From Rhodospirillales bacterium (GTDB lineage: Bacteria > Pseudomonadota > Alphaproteobacteria > Acetobacterales > Acetobacteraceae): a stretch of 54,712 bases of DNA. The notes beneath the pieces are model-generated. The model did not search any database. It was not told the origin of the DNA and saw nothing but the letters and a program-made list of their open reading frames with translations. The stretch covers positions 1 through 54,712 of the forward strand of contig JANXTF010000017.1 of the NCBI GenBank assembly GCA_025352565.1. Reading direction: 5' to 3'. The number at the start of each line of letters is the position of its first letter. Position 1 is the first letter of the stretch. Positions 16,622 through 27,378 of this stretch are shown here, in pieces. A program made the position numbers and the translations under genes.

Positions 16622-18268
16622 CTACACCCGCAGCAGGTGCAATTCGACCAGAGGACGCTTCTGCAGCCGTTTGCCGAGTGCCCGGCGCATCGCCGCCCGT
16701 GCCGCATCGGCCAAAGCAGCGTCGTCACGCCGCAGCGCCATGGGAAGATCGCTGATTGCCTGGGCCATTTCGCGGCCGATCACCGCGGGCTCCGGGTCGT
16801 CCACATCGAACAGGCCGGGTGCGCTCACCTTCGGCTCCCCGCGCACCGTCCCGGCCGCATCGACCGCGATGCTGCCGACGACGACGCCGTTGAACAGCAT
16901 CCTGCGCCGTGCGCCCATCACGTTGCCCTGCAAGGGCACCAACCGGTTGCCGTCCACCACCAGTTTGCCGACCGGGGCGCTGTCCACCACTTCCGGCGTG
17001 CCGGGAGCAAGGCTCAGTATGTCGCCGTCCTCCAGCAGGATCGGCTTCACGCCGGCGTCCTGCGCAAGCGCGGCGTGGGCCGCCAAGTGGCGCCATTCGC
17101 CGTGCACCGGAACCGAGTAGCGCGGCCGCACCAGCGCATAAAGCTTGCGCAACTCGTCGCGCGCCGGGTGGCCCGAGACGTGGATCATGTGATCGTTGTC
17201 GGTCATCAGCCTTACGCCGCGCCGGACCAGATTGTCCTGCACCGTGCCGATCGCCCGCTCGTTGCCCGGGATCACCCGGCTGCTGAACACCACCGTGTCG
17301 CCCTCGCCCAACTCGATGCGGGGATGATTGTCGGCCGCGATCCGGGCCAGCGCGCTGCGCGGCTCGCCCTGGCTGCCGGTGACCAGAATCAGCAGGTTGT
17401 CGTCCGGCACATCGTTGGCCGCATCCTCGCTCATGAAGGGGCGGATGCCCTTGAGGTAGCCGGTCTCGCGCGCTGCGGTGTCGAGGTTGCGGAGCGACCG
17501 GCCGACCAATGCCACGCTGCGCCCGGCGTCCTGGGCGGCAAGCGCCACCGATTCCACGCGCGCCACGTTGCTGGCGAAGCAGGTCACGGCCACCCGCCCG
17601 CGCAGGCTGCCGATCAGGGTGGAGAGGCTGCGGCGCACGTCGCCCTCGGTGCCGGAATGGCCCTCGACCATGGCGTTGGTGCTGTCGCACACCATTGCCA
17701 GCACGCCTTCGTCGCCGAGCGCCTTCAGCGCTTCGAGGTCGGTGGGCGGCCCCACCATGGGCGTCGCGTCCAGCTTCCAGTCGCCGGTGTGCAGCACGAT
17801 GCCCATCGGCGTGCGGATCACCAGCGCCTGCGCCTCCGGAATCGAGTGCGCGACGCGGAGGAACTGCAGGTCGAACGGCCCGACATCGAACTTGCCGCCC
17901 GGCGCGATCACATGGATGGTCACCTCGCGCAGTAGCCCGGCCTCGCTCAGTTTGCGCCGCAGCACGGCGGCTGCGAACGGGGTGGCATAGACGGGGCAGC
18001 GCAGGCTGCGCCACAGATGCGCGACCCCGCCGATATGGTCCTCGTGCGCGTGGGTGATGACCAAGCCTACCAGCCGGTCCCGCCGCTCGGCGATGAACAC
18101 CGGGTCGGGCACCATCACCTCGACCTCGGGGTGCTCGGCGCCGCCGAAACCGATGCCGCAATCCACCGCCAACCACTTGCCGGCCATGCGATACAAATTC
18201 AAATTCATGCCGATCTCGCCGGTCCCGCCCAGGGGCAGGAAGGCAAGGTCGCTCGTTACCGCGTCCAT
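16622..18268 (-). CDS. rnj: Ribonuclease J
   Basis: This 548-residue metallo-beta-lactamase/beta-CASP nuclease acts in mRNA decay and rRNA 5' maturation, as an endonuclease and a 5'-3' exonuclease. The metal-binding T-H-A-H-E-D-H motif is at about residues 70-76. The start reads D-L-A-F-L-P-L-G-G-T-G-E-I-G-M-N, and the beta-CASP motifs D-S-T-N-A and H-V-S-G-H-P appear later. The ATG at 18268 is preferred over a TTG five codons upstream. The length matches alphaproteobacterial RNase J. It lies 43 bases downstream of coaX. Confidence 0.94.
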   Translation of the reverse strand: MDAVTSDLAFLPLGGTGEIGMNLNLYRMAGKWLAVDCGIGFGGAEHPEVEVMVPDPVFIAERRDRLVGLVITHAHEDHIGGVAHLWRSLRCPVYATPFAAAVLRRKLSEAGLLREVTIHVIAPGGKFDVGPFDLQFLRVAHSIPEAQALVIRTPMGIVLHTGDWKLDATPMVGPPTDLEALKALGDEGVLAMVCDSTNAMVEGHSGTEGDVRRSLSTLIGSLRGRVAVTCFASNVARVESVALAAQDAGRSVALVGRSLRNLDTAARETGYLKGIRPFMSEDAANDVPDDNLLILVTGSQGEPRSALARIAADNHPRIELGEGDTVVFSSRVIPGNERAIGTVQDNLVRRGVRLMTDNDHMIHVSGHPARDELRKLYALVRPRYSVPVHGEWRHLAAHAALAQDAGVKPILLEDGDILSLAPGTPEVVDSAPVGKLVVDGNRLVPLQGNVMGARRRMLFNGVVVGSIAVDAAGTVRGEPKVSAPGLFDVDDPEPAVIGREMAQAISDLPMALRRDDAALADAARAAMRRALGKRLQKRPLVELHLLRV

Positions 18269-18311
18269 TAGACTCGCTTTCAAGTTTGGGCCGCGAAACT
18301 GGCCGGACCGT

Positions 18312-19121
18312 TCAGTCGGTCTCGATCAGTCGCATCCGATCTCGGGGTAATGTGGGGACCGGGTTGCGTTCCGCCAACATCCTTAGTCCATCCAGGGTCA
18401 GATCGGGGTCGATATGCTCGATCACCATCGTCCCTTCCGCCAACAGCGGGGCCAGCCCGCCGGTCGCGATCACCTTCAGCTTGCATCCCTGCTCGGCCTG
18501 GATGCGGGCAACCAGACCCTCGATCATCCCCACATAGCCCCAGTAGATGCCGGACTGCATGGCCGGCACCGTCGAGCGGCCGATCACCGCCTGCGGCCGG
18601 CCGATGCCGATGCGCGGCAGGCGGGCAGCCGCCTTGTGCAGCGCCTCGAGCGAGAGGTTGATGCCGGGCGCGATCACGCCCCCCAGATAGGCGCCATCAT
18701 CGCCTACCACGTCGAACGTGGTCGCGGTGCCGAAATCGATCACCACCAGCGGCCCGCCAAAGCGGCGATGCGCCGCCAGCGCGTTCAGCAGGCGGTCGGC
18801 GCCCACCTCGTCGGGGTTGTCGATGCGGATCTCGAAGCCCCAATCGAGGTTCGCGCGCGCCACCAACGGCTCCACATCGAACCAGTCGCGGCACAGCCGT
18901 CGCAGATGATACAGCGCGGCGGGCACCACGGTGCCGATCACGGCGGCACTCACCTGCTCGCGCTTCAGATTGGAATGCGACAGCAGGGTCAGCAGCCAGA
19001 CGGCATATTCGTCGCTGGTGCGCTGCGGCTCGGTGGCGATGCGCCAGTTGCCGACCCAGCCCGCCCCGTCGTGAATCGCGAACACCACGTTCGTGTTTCC
19101 GGCATCGACCACCAGCAGCAT
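18312..19121 (-). CDS. coaX: Type III pantothenate kinase
   Basis: This 269-residue kinase carries out the first step of coenzyme A synthesis, phosphorylation of pantothenate, in the cytoplasm. The ASKHA-fold phosphate-binding start reads [23 protein letters not shown] and [10 protein letters not shown] follow, the latter containing catalytic acidic residues, and then a glycine-rich P-G-I-N region. It starts 1 base beyond the birA stop, so the two are coupled. No pantothenate kinase of another type is seen in the window. Confidence 0.95.
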   Translation of the reverse strand: MLLVVDAGNTNVVFAIHDGAGWVGNWRIATEPQRTSDEYAVWLLTLLSHSNLKREQVSAAVIGTVVPAALYHLRRLCRDWFDVEPLVARANLDWGFEIRIDNPDEVGADRLLNALAAHRRFGGPLVVIDFGTATTFDVVGDDGAYLGGVIAPGINLSLEALHKAAARLPRIGIGRPQAVIGRSTVPAMQSGIYWGYVGMIEGLVARIQAEQGCKLKVIATGGLAPLLAEGTMVIEHIDPDLTLDGLRMLAERNPVPTLPRDRMRLIETD

Positions 19122-19122
19122 C

Positions 19123-19884
19123 TCAGCCCTCCCCGTCCAGCAGCGGCCCGCCCAGCTTCGGCTCGGCCAGCTTCGGCTCGGCCAGCAGAACTTCGCCTGT
19201 CGCGAACGCGCGCACCCGGCCGCCCGATTGCAGCATCAGACTGCCATCCTCGCCCAGCCCGGCGAACTGGCCGCCGACCCTCTCGCCCCCCACCCGCAGC
19301 GAGATCGTCTCGCCGATGGAATGCGCCCGCGAAAGCCAAGCGGCACGGACGGGGCCGAACCCCTCCAGCAGCCGCACCCGCCGCCACGCGTCGATCCGCT
19401 CCAGCACGCGCGCCGCCACCGCCTCCGGCGCTTCGGCGCTGCGGAGCGTGCCAGCGCTGCCATCGTAGCCCTCAGGCACGTGCGAAAGGTTAACGCCGAT
19501 GCCGATCACCAGCCACGCGAGGCTGCCCTGCCCGTCATCGGCGCTGTCGAGCAGGATGCCCGCGACCTTACGCCCGTCGAGCAGCAGGTCGTTCGGCCAC
19601 TTCACCCGCGGATCGGCGGGCGCCAGCGCCTCTGCCAGCGCCACCGCCGCGAGCAGGGACCACTGGCCGGCGGAGGCGGCGCGCTCGCGCGGACGCAGCA
19701 GCACCGAGAGGTTGAGGTTGCCGATCGGCGCGATCCATTCGCGCCCCCGGCTGCCCCGTCCCGCGGTCTGGCGGCGTGCGAGTGCGGCAAACCCCTCAGG
19801 TTCGCCAGCTTCGGCAAGTTCGCGGCATAGATCCGAGGTGGACGGCAGGGACTCGTGGGTCTTCAGCCGCCACGCCGTCGCCAT
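19123..19884 (-). CDS. birA: Biotin-[acetyl-CoA carboxylase] ligase, no DNA-binding domain
   Basis: This 253-residue ligase activates biotin as biotinyl-AMP and attaches it to carrier proteins. Motifs: S-T-S-D near residue 16, G-R-G-S-R-G-R-E-W near 42-50 (biotinyl-AMP loop), and [17 protein letters not shown] near residue 95. It lacks the N-terminal helix-turn-helix of E. coli BirA, so it is an enzyme and not a repressor. The ATG at 19884 overlaps the nuoN stop. The C-terminus carries a small duplicated run (L-A-E-P-K repeated) encoded by a 15-base tandem repeat at about 19159-19189. Confidence 0.94.
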   Translation of the reverse strand: MATAWRLKTHESLPSTSDLCRELAEAGEPEGFAALARRQTAGRGSRGREWIAPIGNLNLSVLLRPRERAASAGQWSLLAAVALAEALAPADPRVKWPNDLLLDGRKVAGILLDSADDGQGSLAWLVIGIGVNLSHVPEGYDGSAGTLRSAEAPEAVAARVLERIDAWRRVRLLEGFGPVRAAWLSRAHSIGETISLRVGGERVGGQFAGLGEDGSLMLQSGGRVRAFATGEVLLAEPKLAEPKLGGPLLDGEG

Positions 19885-21323
19885 CAGCCGAACAGCACGC
19901 GGGCCGCCGCCTCGGCGGCACCCACCAAGGGTGCCGGGAACAGGAAGAACACGGTGGTGAAAATCGCGCTCACGCCGCCCACGAAGGTGAGCGAGCCGGG
20001 GCGCGGGTCGAACGCCTCGTGCGCCTCGTCGAAATACATCACCTTGATGATGCGGAGATAATAGTAGGCGCCGATCACGCTGGTCAGCACGCCGATCACC
20101 GCCAGCGTCCACAACCCGCTCTGCACGGCGGCCGTGAAGATGAAGTACTTGCCCCAGAAGCCCGTGAACGGCGGGATGCCCGCCATGCTGAACATGAAGA
20201 TCATCAGGGCCGCTGCCAGCCCCGGATCGGTCTTGGCCAGCCCGCTCAGGTCGGAAACCTTCTCCAGCATCCGCCCGCGCCGGCGCATCGCGATGATGCA
20301 GGCGAAGGTGCCGGCGTTCATGAACACGTAGGTAACAAGGTAGATCAGCACGCCGCGAATGCCGACGGCGGTGCCGGCGGCCAGCCCGATCAGCGTGTAA
20401 CCCATGTGGCCGATGGAGGAATACGCCATCAGCCGCTTGATGTTGGTCTGGCCAATCGCGGCCAGCGAGCCAAGCAGCATCGACGCGATCGACACCAGCA
20501 CGATCAGTTGCTGCCATTGCGGCAGCAAATGCCCGAACGGCGTCGCCATCGCGCGCACCAGCAGCGCCATGGCGGCCACCTTCGGCGCCGTTCCCATGAA
20601 CGACGTAACGGGCGTGGGCGCCCCCTCGTACACGTCGGGCGTCCACATGTGGAACGGCACCGCCGATATCTTGAAGGCGAGGCCGGCGATGACGAACACG
20701 ATGCCGACGATCAGGCCGGGCGAGGCCTTGGTGGGGTCGCTCAACGCGGTCGCGAGCCGGTCGAACGCCATGCTGCCGGAGAAGCCGTAGATCAGCGAGA
20801 TGCCATACAGCAGCAGGCCCGAGGCCAGCGCGCCCAGCACGAAATACTTCAGCCCCGCCTCGGAGGAACGCAACTGGTCGCGCGCGAAGGCCGCGAGCAC
20901 ATAGATCGCGAGCGACTGCAGTTCGAGGCCGAGATACAGCGTCATCAGATTGGAAGCCGACGCCATGATCATCATGCCGACGGTGCAGAGCATGATGAGC
21001 ACGGGAAATTCAAAGCGGCGCAAATTCTCATGCTCGGCGTAGTCGAGCGAGACGATGATGCCGAGCGCGGACGAGACCAGCACCAGAAGCTTAATGAAGC
21101 CCGAGAAACTGTCATTCGTGAACAGGCCGCGATAGCCGATGCCGCTGGAATTGGACACCACCAGCATGGCGGTGACCAGCAGCGCGCCCACCGCCATCAT
21201 GCTGCACATGCGGAAGCTCTCGCGCTTCCACAGCGCGCCGAACACCAGGATGGCCATCGCGAAGCACGACAGCACGATTTCCGGGATCGCCAATGTCCAG
21301 TTCATCGTGGTCCAGTTCGTCAC
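19884..21323 (-). CDS. nuoN: NADH-quinone oxidoreductase subunit N
   Basis: This membrane subunit of complex I is an antiporter-like, proton-pumping subunit of 479 residues with about 14 hydrophobic helices. Family sequence includes [11 protein letters not shown] near the middle and the [11 protein letters not shown] segment. The GTG at 21323 is preferred to the ATG at 21305 because GGAGGT lies about seven bases upstream and because it overlaps the nuoM stop by 4 bases, as elsewhere in this operon. It is the last nuo gene; birA follows with an ATGA-type overlap. Confidence 0.96.
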   Translation of the reverse strand: MTNWTTMNWTLAIPEIVLSCFAMAILVFGALWKRESFRMCSMMAVGALLVTAMLVVSNSSGIGYRGLFTNDSFSGFIKLLVLVSSALGIIVSLDYAEHENLRRFEFPVLIMLCTVGMMIMASASNLMTLYLGLELQSLAIYVLAAFARDQLRSSEAGLKYFVLGALASGLLLYGISLIYGFSGSMAFDRLATALSDPTKASPGLIVGIVFVIAGLAFKISAVPFHMWTPDVYEGAPTPVTSFMGTAPKVAAMALLVRAMATPFGHLLPQWQQLIVLVSIASMLLGSLAAIGQTNIKRLMAYSSIGHMGYTLIGLAAGTAVGIRGVLIYLVTYVFMNAGTFACIIAMRRRGRMLEKVSDLSGLAKTDPGLAAALMIFMFSMAGIPPFTGFWGKYFIFTAAVQSGLWTLAVIGVLTSVIGAYYYLRIIKVMYFDEAHEAFDPRPGSLTFVGGVSAIFTTVFFLFPAPLVGAAEAAARVLFG

Positions 21324-22840
21324 CGCAGTACCTCCGCCAGCCTGGTGGCACTCGCCATCGCCGCTTGTTGATGCTCGACCATGGCGCGCACCGAGGCATC
21401 CCAGAAGCTGGTGAAGCTGGACGGGTAGATGCCCATCCAGAGCGTGACGACCACCAAAGGCGCGAAAATCGCGAGCTCGCGCGGCGACAAGTCGAGGATA
21501 TGCTTCAGGTCGTCGCGGGTGATGCGGCCGAACACGACGCGGCTATACAGGTATAGCATGTAAGCGGCGCCGAGGATCATGCCGAGACTGCCCAGCAGCG
21601 CCAGCCAGAAATTGACCTCATAGGCACCGATCAGGACCAGGAACTCGCCCACGAACCCGGCAGTGCCGGGCAGGCCGATGCTGGCCATGGTGAACAGCAG
21701 GAAGGTCAGCGCGTAGACCGGCATCCGGTCCGCGAGCCCGCCGTAACGCGCGATCTCGCGGGTGTGGACGCGGTCGTACACCACGCCCACGCACAGGAAC
21801 AACGCGGCCGACACAATGCCGTGCGACAGCATCTGGAACAGCGCGCCCGATACGCCCTGCGCGTTGATGGTGAAGATGCCGATGGTGACCACGCCCATAT
21901 GCGCGACCGACGAATAGGCGATCAGCTTCTTCATGTCGGTCTGTGCCAGTGCCACCAGCGAGGTGTAGATGACGGCGACCACGGACAGCCCGAAGATGTA
22001 GGGCGCGAAATGTGCCGAGGCGATCGGCAACATCGGTACCGAGAAGCGCAGGAAGCCGTACGCCCCCATCTTGAGCAGCACGCCGGCCAGGATGACGGAG
22101 CCCGCCGTCGGCGCCTCGACATGCGCGTCGGGCAGCCAAGTATGCACCGGCCACATCGGCACCTTGACCGCGAAGGAGGCGAAGAAGGCCAGGAACATCC
22201 AGGTCTGCATCGCGGGCGCGAACTGGGTGTGCATCAATGTCGGGATGTCGGTGGTGCCGGCGACGTACCACATCGCCAGCAGCGCCAGCAGCATCAGCAC
22301 CGAGCCCGCCAGCGTGTAGAGAAAGAACTTGAACGCGGCATACACGCGGCGCGGGCCGCCCCAGATGCCGATGATGAGGTACATCGGGATCAGCACGCCC
22401 TCGAAGAACATGTAGAACACGACGAAATCCATCGCCGAGAACATGCCGACCATCATGGTCTCGAGCACGAGGAACGCGATCATGTATTCCCGCACGCGCA
22501 TACGGATCGTCTCCCAGCTCGCCAGGATGCAGATCGGCGTAAGCAGAGTCGCCAGCAGCACGAACAGCACGCTGATGCCGTCCACACCCATCTTGTAGGC
22601 GATGCCCCATTGCGGCAGCCACACGCTGTTCTCGATGAACTGGAAGCCGGCTTCGGCGCGGTCGAAGCGCGCCCACAGCACAACCGAGATGGCGAGCACC
22701 ACGAGGCTGGTCCAGAGCGCCGTCCAGCGGGCGTTGGAGGCCACCACCTCCTCGTCGCCGCGCACGAACATGATGATGGCGCAGCCCAACAGGGGCAGCC
22801 AGGTGACGAGCGAGAGGATCGGGAAGCCAGCGGCATTCAT
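21320..22840 (-). CDS. nuoM: NADH-quinone oxidoreductase subunit M
   Basis: This is a proton-pumping antiporter-like subunit of complex I, 506 residues, strongly hydrophobic throughout. Recognisable stretches are [12 protein letters not shown] after residue 90, the helix with [11 protein letters not shown], and A-Y-S-S-V-A-H-M-G. The start used is the ATG at 22840; an in-frame GTG at 22849, overlapping the nuoL stop, is an alternative. The GC-rich neighbouring frame yields a long false ORF through the upstream half. Confidence 0.96.
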   Translation of the reverse strand: MNAAGFPILSLVTWLPLLGCAIIMFVRGDEEVVASNARWTALWTSLVVLAISVVLWARFDRAEAGFQFIENSVWLPQWGIAYKMGVDGISVLFVLLATLLTPICILASWETIRMRVREYMIAFLVLETMMVGMFSAMDFVVFYMFFEGVLIPMYLIIGIWGGPRRVYAAFKFFLYTLAGSVLMLLALLAMWYVAGTTDIPTLMHTQFAPAMQTWMFLAFFASFAVKVPMWPVHTWLPDAHVEAPTAGSVILAGVLLKMGAYGFLRFSVPMLPIASAHFAPYIFGLSVVAVIYTSLVALAQTDMKKLIAYSSVAHMGVVTIGIFTINAQGVSGALFQMLSHGIVSAALFLCVGVVYDRVHTREIARYGGLADRMPVYALTFLLFTMASIGLPGTAGFVGEFLVLIGAYEVNFWLALLGSLGMILGAAYMLYLYSRVVFGRITRDDLKHILDLSPRELAIFAPLVVVTLWMGIYPSSFTSFWDASVRAMVEHQQAAMASATRLAEVLR

Positions 22841-22845
22841 CACGG

Positions 22846-24780
22846 TCACCGGAACAGCAGGAAGATGCCGACGAGCAGCACGAGGCCGATCAGCATGGCG
22901 AAGGCGTAGGTGGCGATGGAGCCGGTCTGGATCTTCACGATCTGGGCGGAGCCGTCGGCCGTCATCGCCGCCACCCCGTTGGGGATGCCGTCGATGATCC
23001 GGCTGTCGCCGACATGCCACAGGCCGCGCGCCAGCGCGAAGGCCGGGCGCACGAAGAGGAAGTTGTAAAGCTCGTCGAAATACCACTTGTTCAGCAGGAA
23101 GCGGTACACGCCGCCGAACGTCGCGGCGAGCCGCACCGGCAGCGCCGGCATGAACATGTAGAACAGATAGGCGAGCGCGATGCCCGCAAGCCCGACCACG
23201 CTGGGCAGGGCGCTCACCCAGCCGGGCACGTGCTCCATGTCTGTGAGCACGTGGTTGTTGGCCGCGACCACGATCGAGTCGCCCCAGAATTCCCGCCAGT
23301 CCTCGCCGACAAGCTGGTCGCGGAACCACCAGCCGGCGAACACCGCGCCCACCGCCAGCAGGATCAGCGGCACGGTCATCGCGGCCGGGCTCTCATGCAC
23401 GTGCTCCATCGTGCGATGGTCGGCGCGAGGCTTGCCGTGGAAGGTCATGATGATGAGGCGCCAGGAGTAGAACGCGGTCAGAAAGGCCGCGATGATGGTG
23501 CACCAGAAGCCGTAATGGCCGATCAGCGTGTGCGACGCCCAGGCCGCCTCGATGATCGCGTCCTTCGAGAAATAGCCGGCGAACGGGAACACGCCGCCCA
23601 GAGAGAGGCTGCCGATCCAGAACATCGCGTAGGTCAGCGGGATCATCTTCCACAGCCCGCCCATACGCCGCATGTCCTGCTCGTCGGACATCGCGTGGAT
23701 GACCGAACCGGCCCCCAGGAACAACAGCGCCTTGAAGAAGGCATGCGTCAGAAGATGGAACACCGAGGCCTGATAGGCGCCCACGCCCGCTGCGACGAAC
23801 ATGTAACCGAGCTGGGAACAGGTGGAGTAGGCGATGACGCGCTTGATGTCGTTCTGCACGCAACCGACAGTGGCGGCGAAGAACGCCGTGGTGGCGCCGA
23901 TGAAGGTGACGAAGGCCAGCGCGTCGGGCGCCTGCTCCACGATAGGCGACATGCGCGCCATCATAAACACGCCCGCCGTCACCATGGTGGCGGCATGGAT
24001 CAACGCCGATACCGGCGTCGGGCCTTCCATCGCGTCGGGCAGCCAGACATGCAGGCCGATCTGGGCCGATTTTCCCATGGCGCCGATGAACAGCAGGATG
24101 CCGATCACCTCCAGGCTGCGGTACTCGGCCCCAAGCAGGTGATAGGTGTCGTTCACATGCTGGCCGACGCTGCCGAAGATCACCGGGAACTCGACCGAGC
24201 CGAACGTGACGTAGATCAGCGCGATGCCGAGCGCGAAGCCCAGGTCGCCGATGCGGTTGACCACGAAGGCCTTGATCGCGGCGGCGCAGGCGCTGGGGCG
24301 GTCGTACCAGTAGCCGATCAGGAGATAGCTCGCGAGACCCACGCCCTCCCAGCCGAAGAACAGCTGCACGAGGTTGTCGGCCGTCACCAGCATCAGCATC
24401 GCGAAGGTGAACAGGCTCAGATAGCTGAAGAACCGCCATGTGGTGTTGCGCGGCTCATGGCCCATGTAGCCGACACTGTAGATGTGGATGAGCGTCGCCA
24501 CCGACGTGACCATCGCGACCATGACGGCGGCCAGCGTGTCGTAGCGCAGCGCCCAATCGACGTGGAAGCTGCCGGCCTCGATCCAGGTGCCGAGCGAGAC
24601 CACGCCGGGTTCCGCGTCGCCGTACACGAGTTGCACGAACGCGGTCACGCCGCAGGCGGCGGCCAGCAACATGCACAGGATCGTCACCGCCTGGGCGGCA
24701 CGCTCCCCGATGGCGCGGCCCAGCAGCCCGGCAATGACCGAGCCCGCCAGCGGCGCGAAGATGGCGACCGAGTACAGCAT
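22846..24780 (-). CDS. nuoL: NADH-quinone oxidoreductase subunit L
   Basis: This is the distal proton-pumping subunit of complex I, 644 residues. It includes the long C-terminal extension with the lateral helix and the last membrane helix ([17 protein letters not shown]). Family stretches: [35 protein letters not shown], and Y-S-T-C-S-Q-L-G-Y. It starts 4 bases after the nuoK stop. Confidence 0.97.
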   Translation of the reverse strand: MLYSVAIFAPLAGSVIAGLLGRAIGERAAQAVTILCMLLAAACGVTAFVQLVYGDAEPGVVSLGTWIEAGSFHVDWALRYDTLAAVMVAMVTSVATLIHIYSVGYMGHEPRNTTWRFFSYLSLFTFAMLMLVTADNLVQLFFGWEGVGLASYLLIGYWYDRPSACAAAIKAFVVNRIGDLGFALGIALIYVTFGSVEFPVIFGSVGQHVNDTYHLLGAEYRSLEVIGILLFIGAMGKSAQIGLHVWLPDAMEGPTPVSALIHAATMVTAGVFMMARMSPIVEQAPDALAFVTFIGATTAFFAATVGCVQNDIKRVIAYSTCSQLGYMFVAAGVGAYQASVFHLLTHAFFKALLFLGAGSVIHAMSDEQDMRRMGGLWKMIPLTYAMFWIGSLSLGGVFPFAGYFSKDAIIEAAWASHTLIGHYGFWCTIIAAFLTAFYSWRLIIMTFHGKPRADHRTMEHVHESPAAMTVPLILLAVGAVFAGWWFRDQLVGEDWREFWGDSIVVAANNHVLTDMEHVPGWVSALPSVVGLAGIALAYLFYMFMPALPVRLAATFGGVYRFLLNKWYFDELYNFLFVRPAFALARGLWHVGDSRIIDGIPNGVAAMTADGSAQIVKIQTGSIATYAFAMLIGLVLLVGIFLLFR

Positions 24781-24784
24781 CCGA

Positions 24785-25096
24785 TCAGCCCTTCATCAAG
24801 TTCACGTCCTCGACCTGGATCGAGCCGCGATTACGGAAATACGTGACCAGGATGGCGAGCCCGATCGCCGCCTCGGCGGCGGCCACGGTCAGCACGAACA
24901 TGGCGAAGACCTGGCCCGCGAGATCGTTCAGCGCCGCCGAAAAGGCCACGAGGTTGAGGTTGACCGCGAGCAGGATCAGCTCGACCGACATCAGGATGAC
25001 GATGACGTTCTTGCGGTTCAGGAAGATGCCGAACACGCCCAGCACCAGCAGGATGGCGCTCACCGTCAGATAGTGGCCGAGGCCCACGACCAGCAT
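24785..25096 (-). CDS. nuoK: NADH-quinone oxidoreductase subunit K
   Basis: This small membrane subunit of complex I has 103 residues and three helices. It contains the conserved [13 protein letters not shown] segment, with a glutamate in the second helix that belongs to the proton path, and [10 protein letters not shown] in the third. The ATG overlaps the nuoJ stop (ATGA). Confidence 0.97.
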   Translation of the reverse strand: MLVVGLGHYLTVSAILLVLGVFGIFLNRKNVIVILMSVELILLAVNLNLVAFSAALNDLAGQVFAMFVLTVAAAEAAIGLAILVTYFRNRGSIQVEDVNLMKG

Positions 25097-25815
25097 CAGT
25101 GGTGTCCCCCCCGTGCCACATCCTGGGCGGCGTGTTCATGGTGGTCCTGCTCCGGCATGTCGCCGGCCTCCTCAGGTTCGGTTTCGGTCGGCCGCAGATA
25201 GCCGAGATCTTTCGTGCCTACATGCGAGGCGAGGTTCATCATTACCATCGTGTGGTTCGGGTCGCGCGCGATTTGCCGCGCGATCACCTGGCGGCGGCTG
25301 TCGCCCTTGTCGCGGAGCGTCAGCACGATGGCGCCGATCATGGCCACCAGCAGCACGAGGCCCGCGGATTGGAACAGGAACACGTAGTCCGTGTAGATCA
25401 GCCGTCCGAGTTGGGCGGTATTGCTGACGTTGGAGACGCCCGGCGCGAAGCGGATGGAGGCGGCTTCGGGCAGGAACTTCCACCCCGACAGCACGAGGCC
25501 AAGCTCGATCAGCAGCACCAGCCCGACCATGAGCCCGACCGGCAGATAACGCTGGAACCCGCCGCGCAACGCCGCGAAATCCACGTCGAGCATCATGACG
25601 ACGAACAGGAACAGAACCGCGACCGCCCCGACATAGACGATGACCAGGATCATCGCGAGGAACTCGGCGCCGGCCAGCAGGAACAAGGCGGCGGCGTTGA
25701 AGAAGGCAAGGATCAGGAACAGCACGGAATGCACGGGGTTGCGGGCACTCACCACCATGGCGGCGGAGCCGATCAGGATGGCCGCGAAGACGTAGAAGGC
25801 GAGGGCCGCGATCAT
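25096..25815 (-). CDS. nuoJ: NADH-quinone oxidoreductase subunit J
   Basis: This membrane subunit of complex I has 239 residues. The first 170 residues hold five hydrophobic helices, including [12 protein letters not shown] and the conserved [18 protein letters not shown]. The ATG at 25815 was chosen; the frame runs upstream without family sequence. The last 30 residues are acidic and histidine-rich (E-Q-D-H-H-E-H-A and G-G-H-H at the end), which could bind metal but is more likely just a variable tail. It starts 7 bases after the nuoI stop. Confidence 0.96.
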   Translation of the reverse strand: MIAALAFYVFAAILIGSAAMVVSARNPVHSVLFLILAFFNAAALFLLAGAEFLAMILVIVYVGAVAVLFLFVVMMLDVDFAALRGGFQRYLPVGLMVGLVLLIELGLVLSGWKFLPEAASIRFAPGVSNVSNTAQLGRLIYTDYVFLFQSAGLVLLVAMIGAIVLTLRDKGDSRRQVIARQIARDPNHTMVMMNLASHVGTKDLGYLRPTETEPEEAGDMPEQDHHEHAAQDVARGGHH

Positions 25816-25822
25816 GACATGC

Positions 25823-26311
25823 TCACCGATACGGCGCGTCGAGTTCGAGACGGCGTGCCAATGCCGGCTCCCACTGGTCGCCGTTGGCGAGTAGTTTGGC
25901 CTTGTCGTACAGCAACTCCTCGCGCGTCTCGGTCGCGAACTCGAAATTGGGGCCTTCGACGATGGCGTCCACCGGACAGGCTTCCTCGCACAGGCCACAA
26001 TAGATGCACTTGGTCATGTCGATGTCGTAGCGCGTGGTGCGGCGCGAGCCGTCCTCGCGGGGTTCGGCCTCGATGGTGATGGCCTGCGCGGGACAGACGG
26101 CCTCGCACAATTTGCAGGCGATACAGCGTTCCTCGCCGTTCGGGTAACGGCGCAGCGCATGCTCGCCGCGGAAGCGGGGGCTGAGCGGGTTCTTCTCGTA
26201 CGGGTAGTTGAGCGTGACCTTGCGCTTGAAGAAGTAGCGCAGGGTCAGCGCCATGCCGCCGAAAATCTCGCCCAGCAGAAGGCCGCGCGCGGTGCGATCC
26301 AGGAATGCCAT
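25823..26311 (-). CDS. nuoI: NADH-quinone oxidoreductase subunit I
   Basis: This 162-residue peripheral-arm subunit of complex I carries two [4Fe-4S] clusters (N6a, N6b). Both motifs are intact: [12 protein letters not shown] and [12 protein letters not shown]. The N-terminal amphipathic stretch docks it to the membrane arm. A 46-base gap separates it from nuoH, the widest in this operon; no terminator or promoter is evident in it. Confidence 0.97.
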   Translation of the reverse strand: MAFLDRTARGLLLGEIFGGMALTLRYFFKRKVTLNYPYEKNPLSPRFRGEHALRRYPNGEERCIACKLCEAVCPAQAITIEAEPREDGSRRTTRYDIDMTKCIYCGLCEEACPVDAIVEGPNFEFATETREELLYDKAKLLANGDQWEPALARRLELDAPYR

Positions 26312-26357
26312 TCAGTAAGGTCCTTCAGCATCGACATGGCGGAGATCGAAGGCTGCA

Positions 26358-27374
26358 TCACACCACATGCGGCAGCCATCCCATGAACACCAGCACGCCG
26401 GCGGTCAGCACCAGCCAGATCAGCGAGAACGGCAGGAACACCTTCCAGCCAAGGCGCATCAACTGATCGTAGCGGAAACGGGGGAACGTGCCGCGCACCC
26501 AGATGAACACGAACAGGCAGAACATGATCTTGGCGACGAACCAGAGCGGCCCGGGTATCCAATTGAACGGGGCGATATCGAACGGCGGCAGCCAGCCTCC
26601 CAGGAACAGGATGGTCGTCATCGCGCTCATCAGGATCATGTTCGTGTATTCGCCGAGGAAGAACAGGGCGAAGGTCATGGCGCTGTATTCCACCATGAAG
26701 CCGGCCACGATCTCGCTCTCGCCTTCCGCGAGGTCGAACGGCGAGCGGTTGGTTTCCGCCAGGCCCGAGATGAAGAAGATGATGAACATCGGGAACAGCG
26801 GCACACAGAACCACACGGTCCGCTGCGCCAGCACGACGTCGTTCAAATTCAGGCTGCCGACGCAGATCAGCACGGTCACCATCACGAAGCCGATGGAAAC
26901 CTCGTAGCTGACCATCTGCGCGGCGGACCGCAGCGCCCCGAAGAAGGCGTATTTCGAGTTGCTCGCCCAACCCGCGATGATGATGCCGTAGACGCCGAGC
27001 GACGAGATCGCGAACAGATACAGGATGCCCACATTGATGTCGGCGATGCCCCAGCCGTCGTTCACCGGGATCACCGCCCAGGCGATCACCGCCAGCCCGA
27101 AGGTCAGCATCGGCGCCAGCAGGAACAGCACCCGGTTGGCGCCCGACGGGATGATGGTTTCCTTCATCAGCATCTTGATGGCGTCGGCGAAGGGCTGGAA
27201 CAGGCCGAAGGGGCCTACCATGTTCGGCCCCTTCCGCAGCTGGATCGCGGCCAGAACCTTACGCTCGGCCAGCGTCAGATAGGCCATGCCCAGCAGCACC
27301 GGCACGATGATGGCGAGCGCCTGCAGCACGGTCAGGATCAGGATGCCGAACGAGGTGTGAAAAAACGCGGCCAT
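26358..27374 (-). CDS. nuoH: NADH-quinone oxidoreductase subunit H
   Basis: This 338-residue membrane subunit forms much of the quinone-binding chamber. Typical stretches are [16 protein letters not shown] near residue 38, [32 protein letters not shown] (the conserved loop at the quinone site), and [12 protein letters not shown]. The ATG at 27374 is 4 bases from the nuoG stop; the open frame further upstream is not coding. Confidence 0.97.
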   Translation of the reverse strand: MAAFFHTSFGILILTVLQALAIIVPVLLGMAYLTLAERKVLAAIQLRKGPNMVGPFGLFQPFADAIKMLMKETIIPSGANRVLFLLAPMLTFGLAVIAWAVIPVNDGWGIADINVGILYLFAISSLGVYGIIIAGWASNSKYAFFGALRSAAQMVSYEVSIGFVMVTVLICVGSLNLNDVVLAQRTVWFCVPLFPMFIIFFISGLAETNRSPFDLAEGESEIVAGFMVEYSAMTFALFFLGEYTNMILMSAMTTILFLGGWLPPFDIAPFNWIPGPLWFVAKIMFCLFVFIWVRGTFPRFRYDQLMRLGWKVFLPFSLIWLVLTAGVLVFMGWLPHVV

Positions 27375-27378
27375 CTCG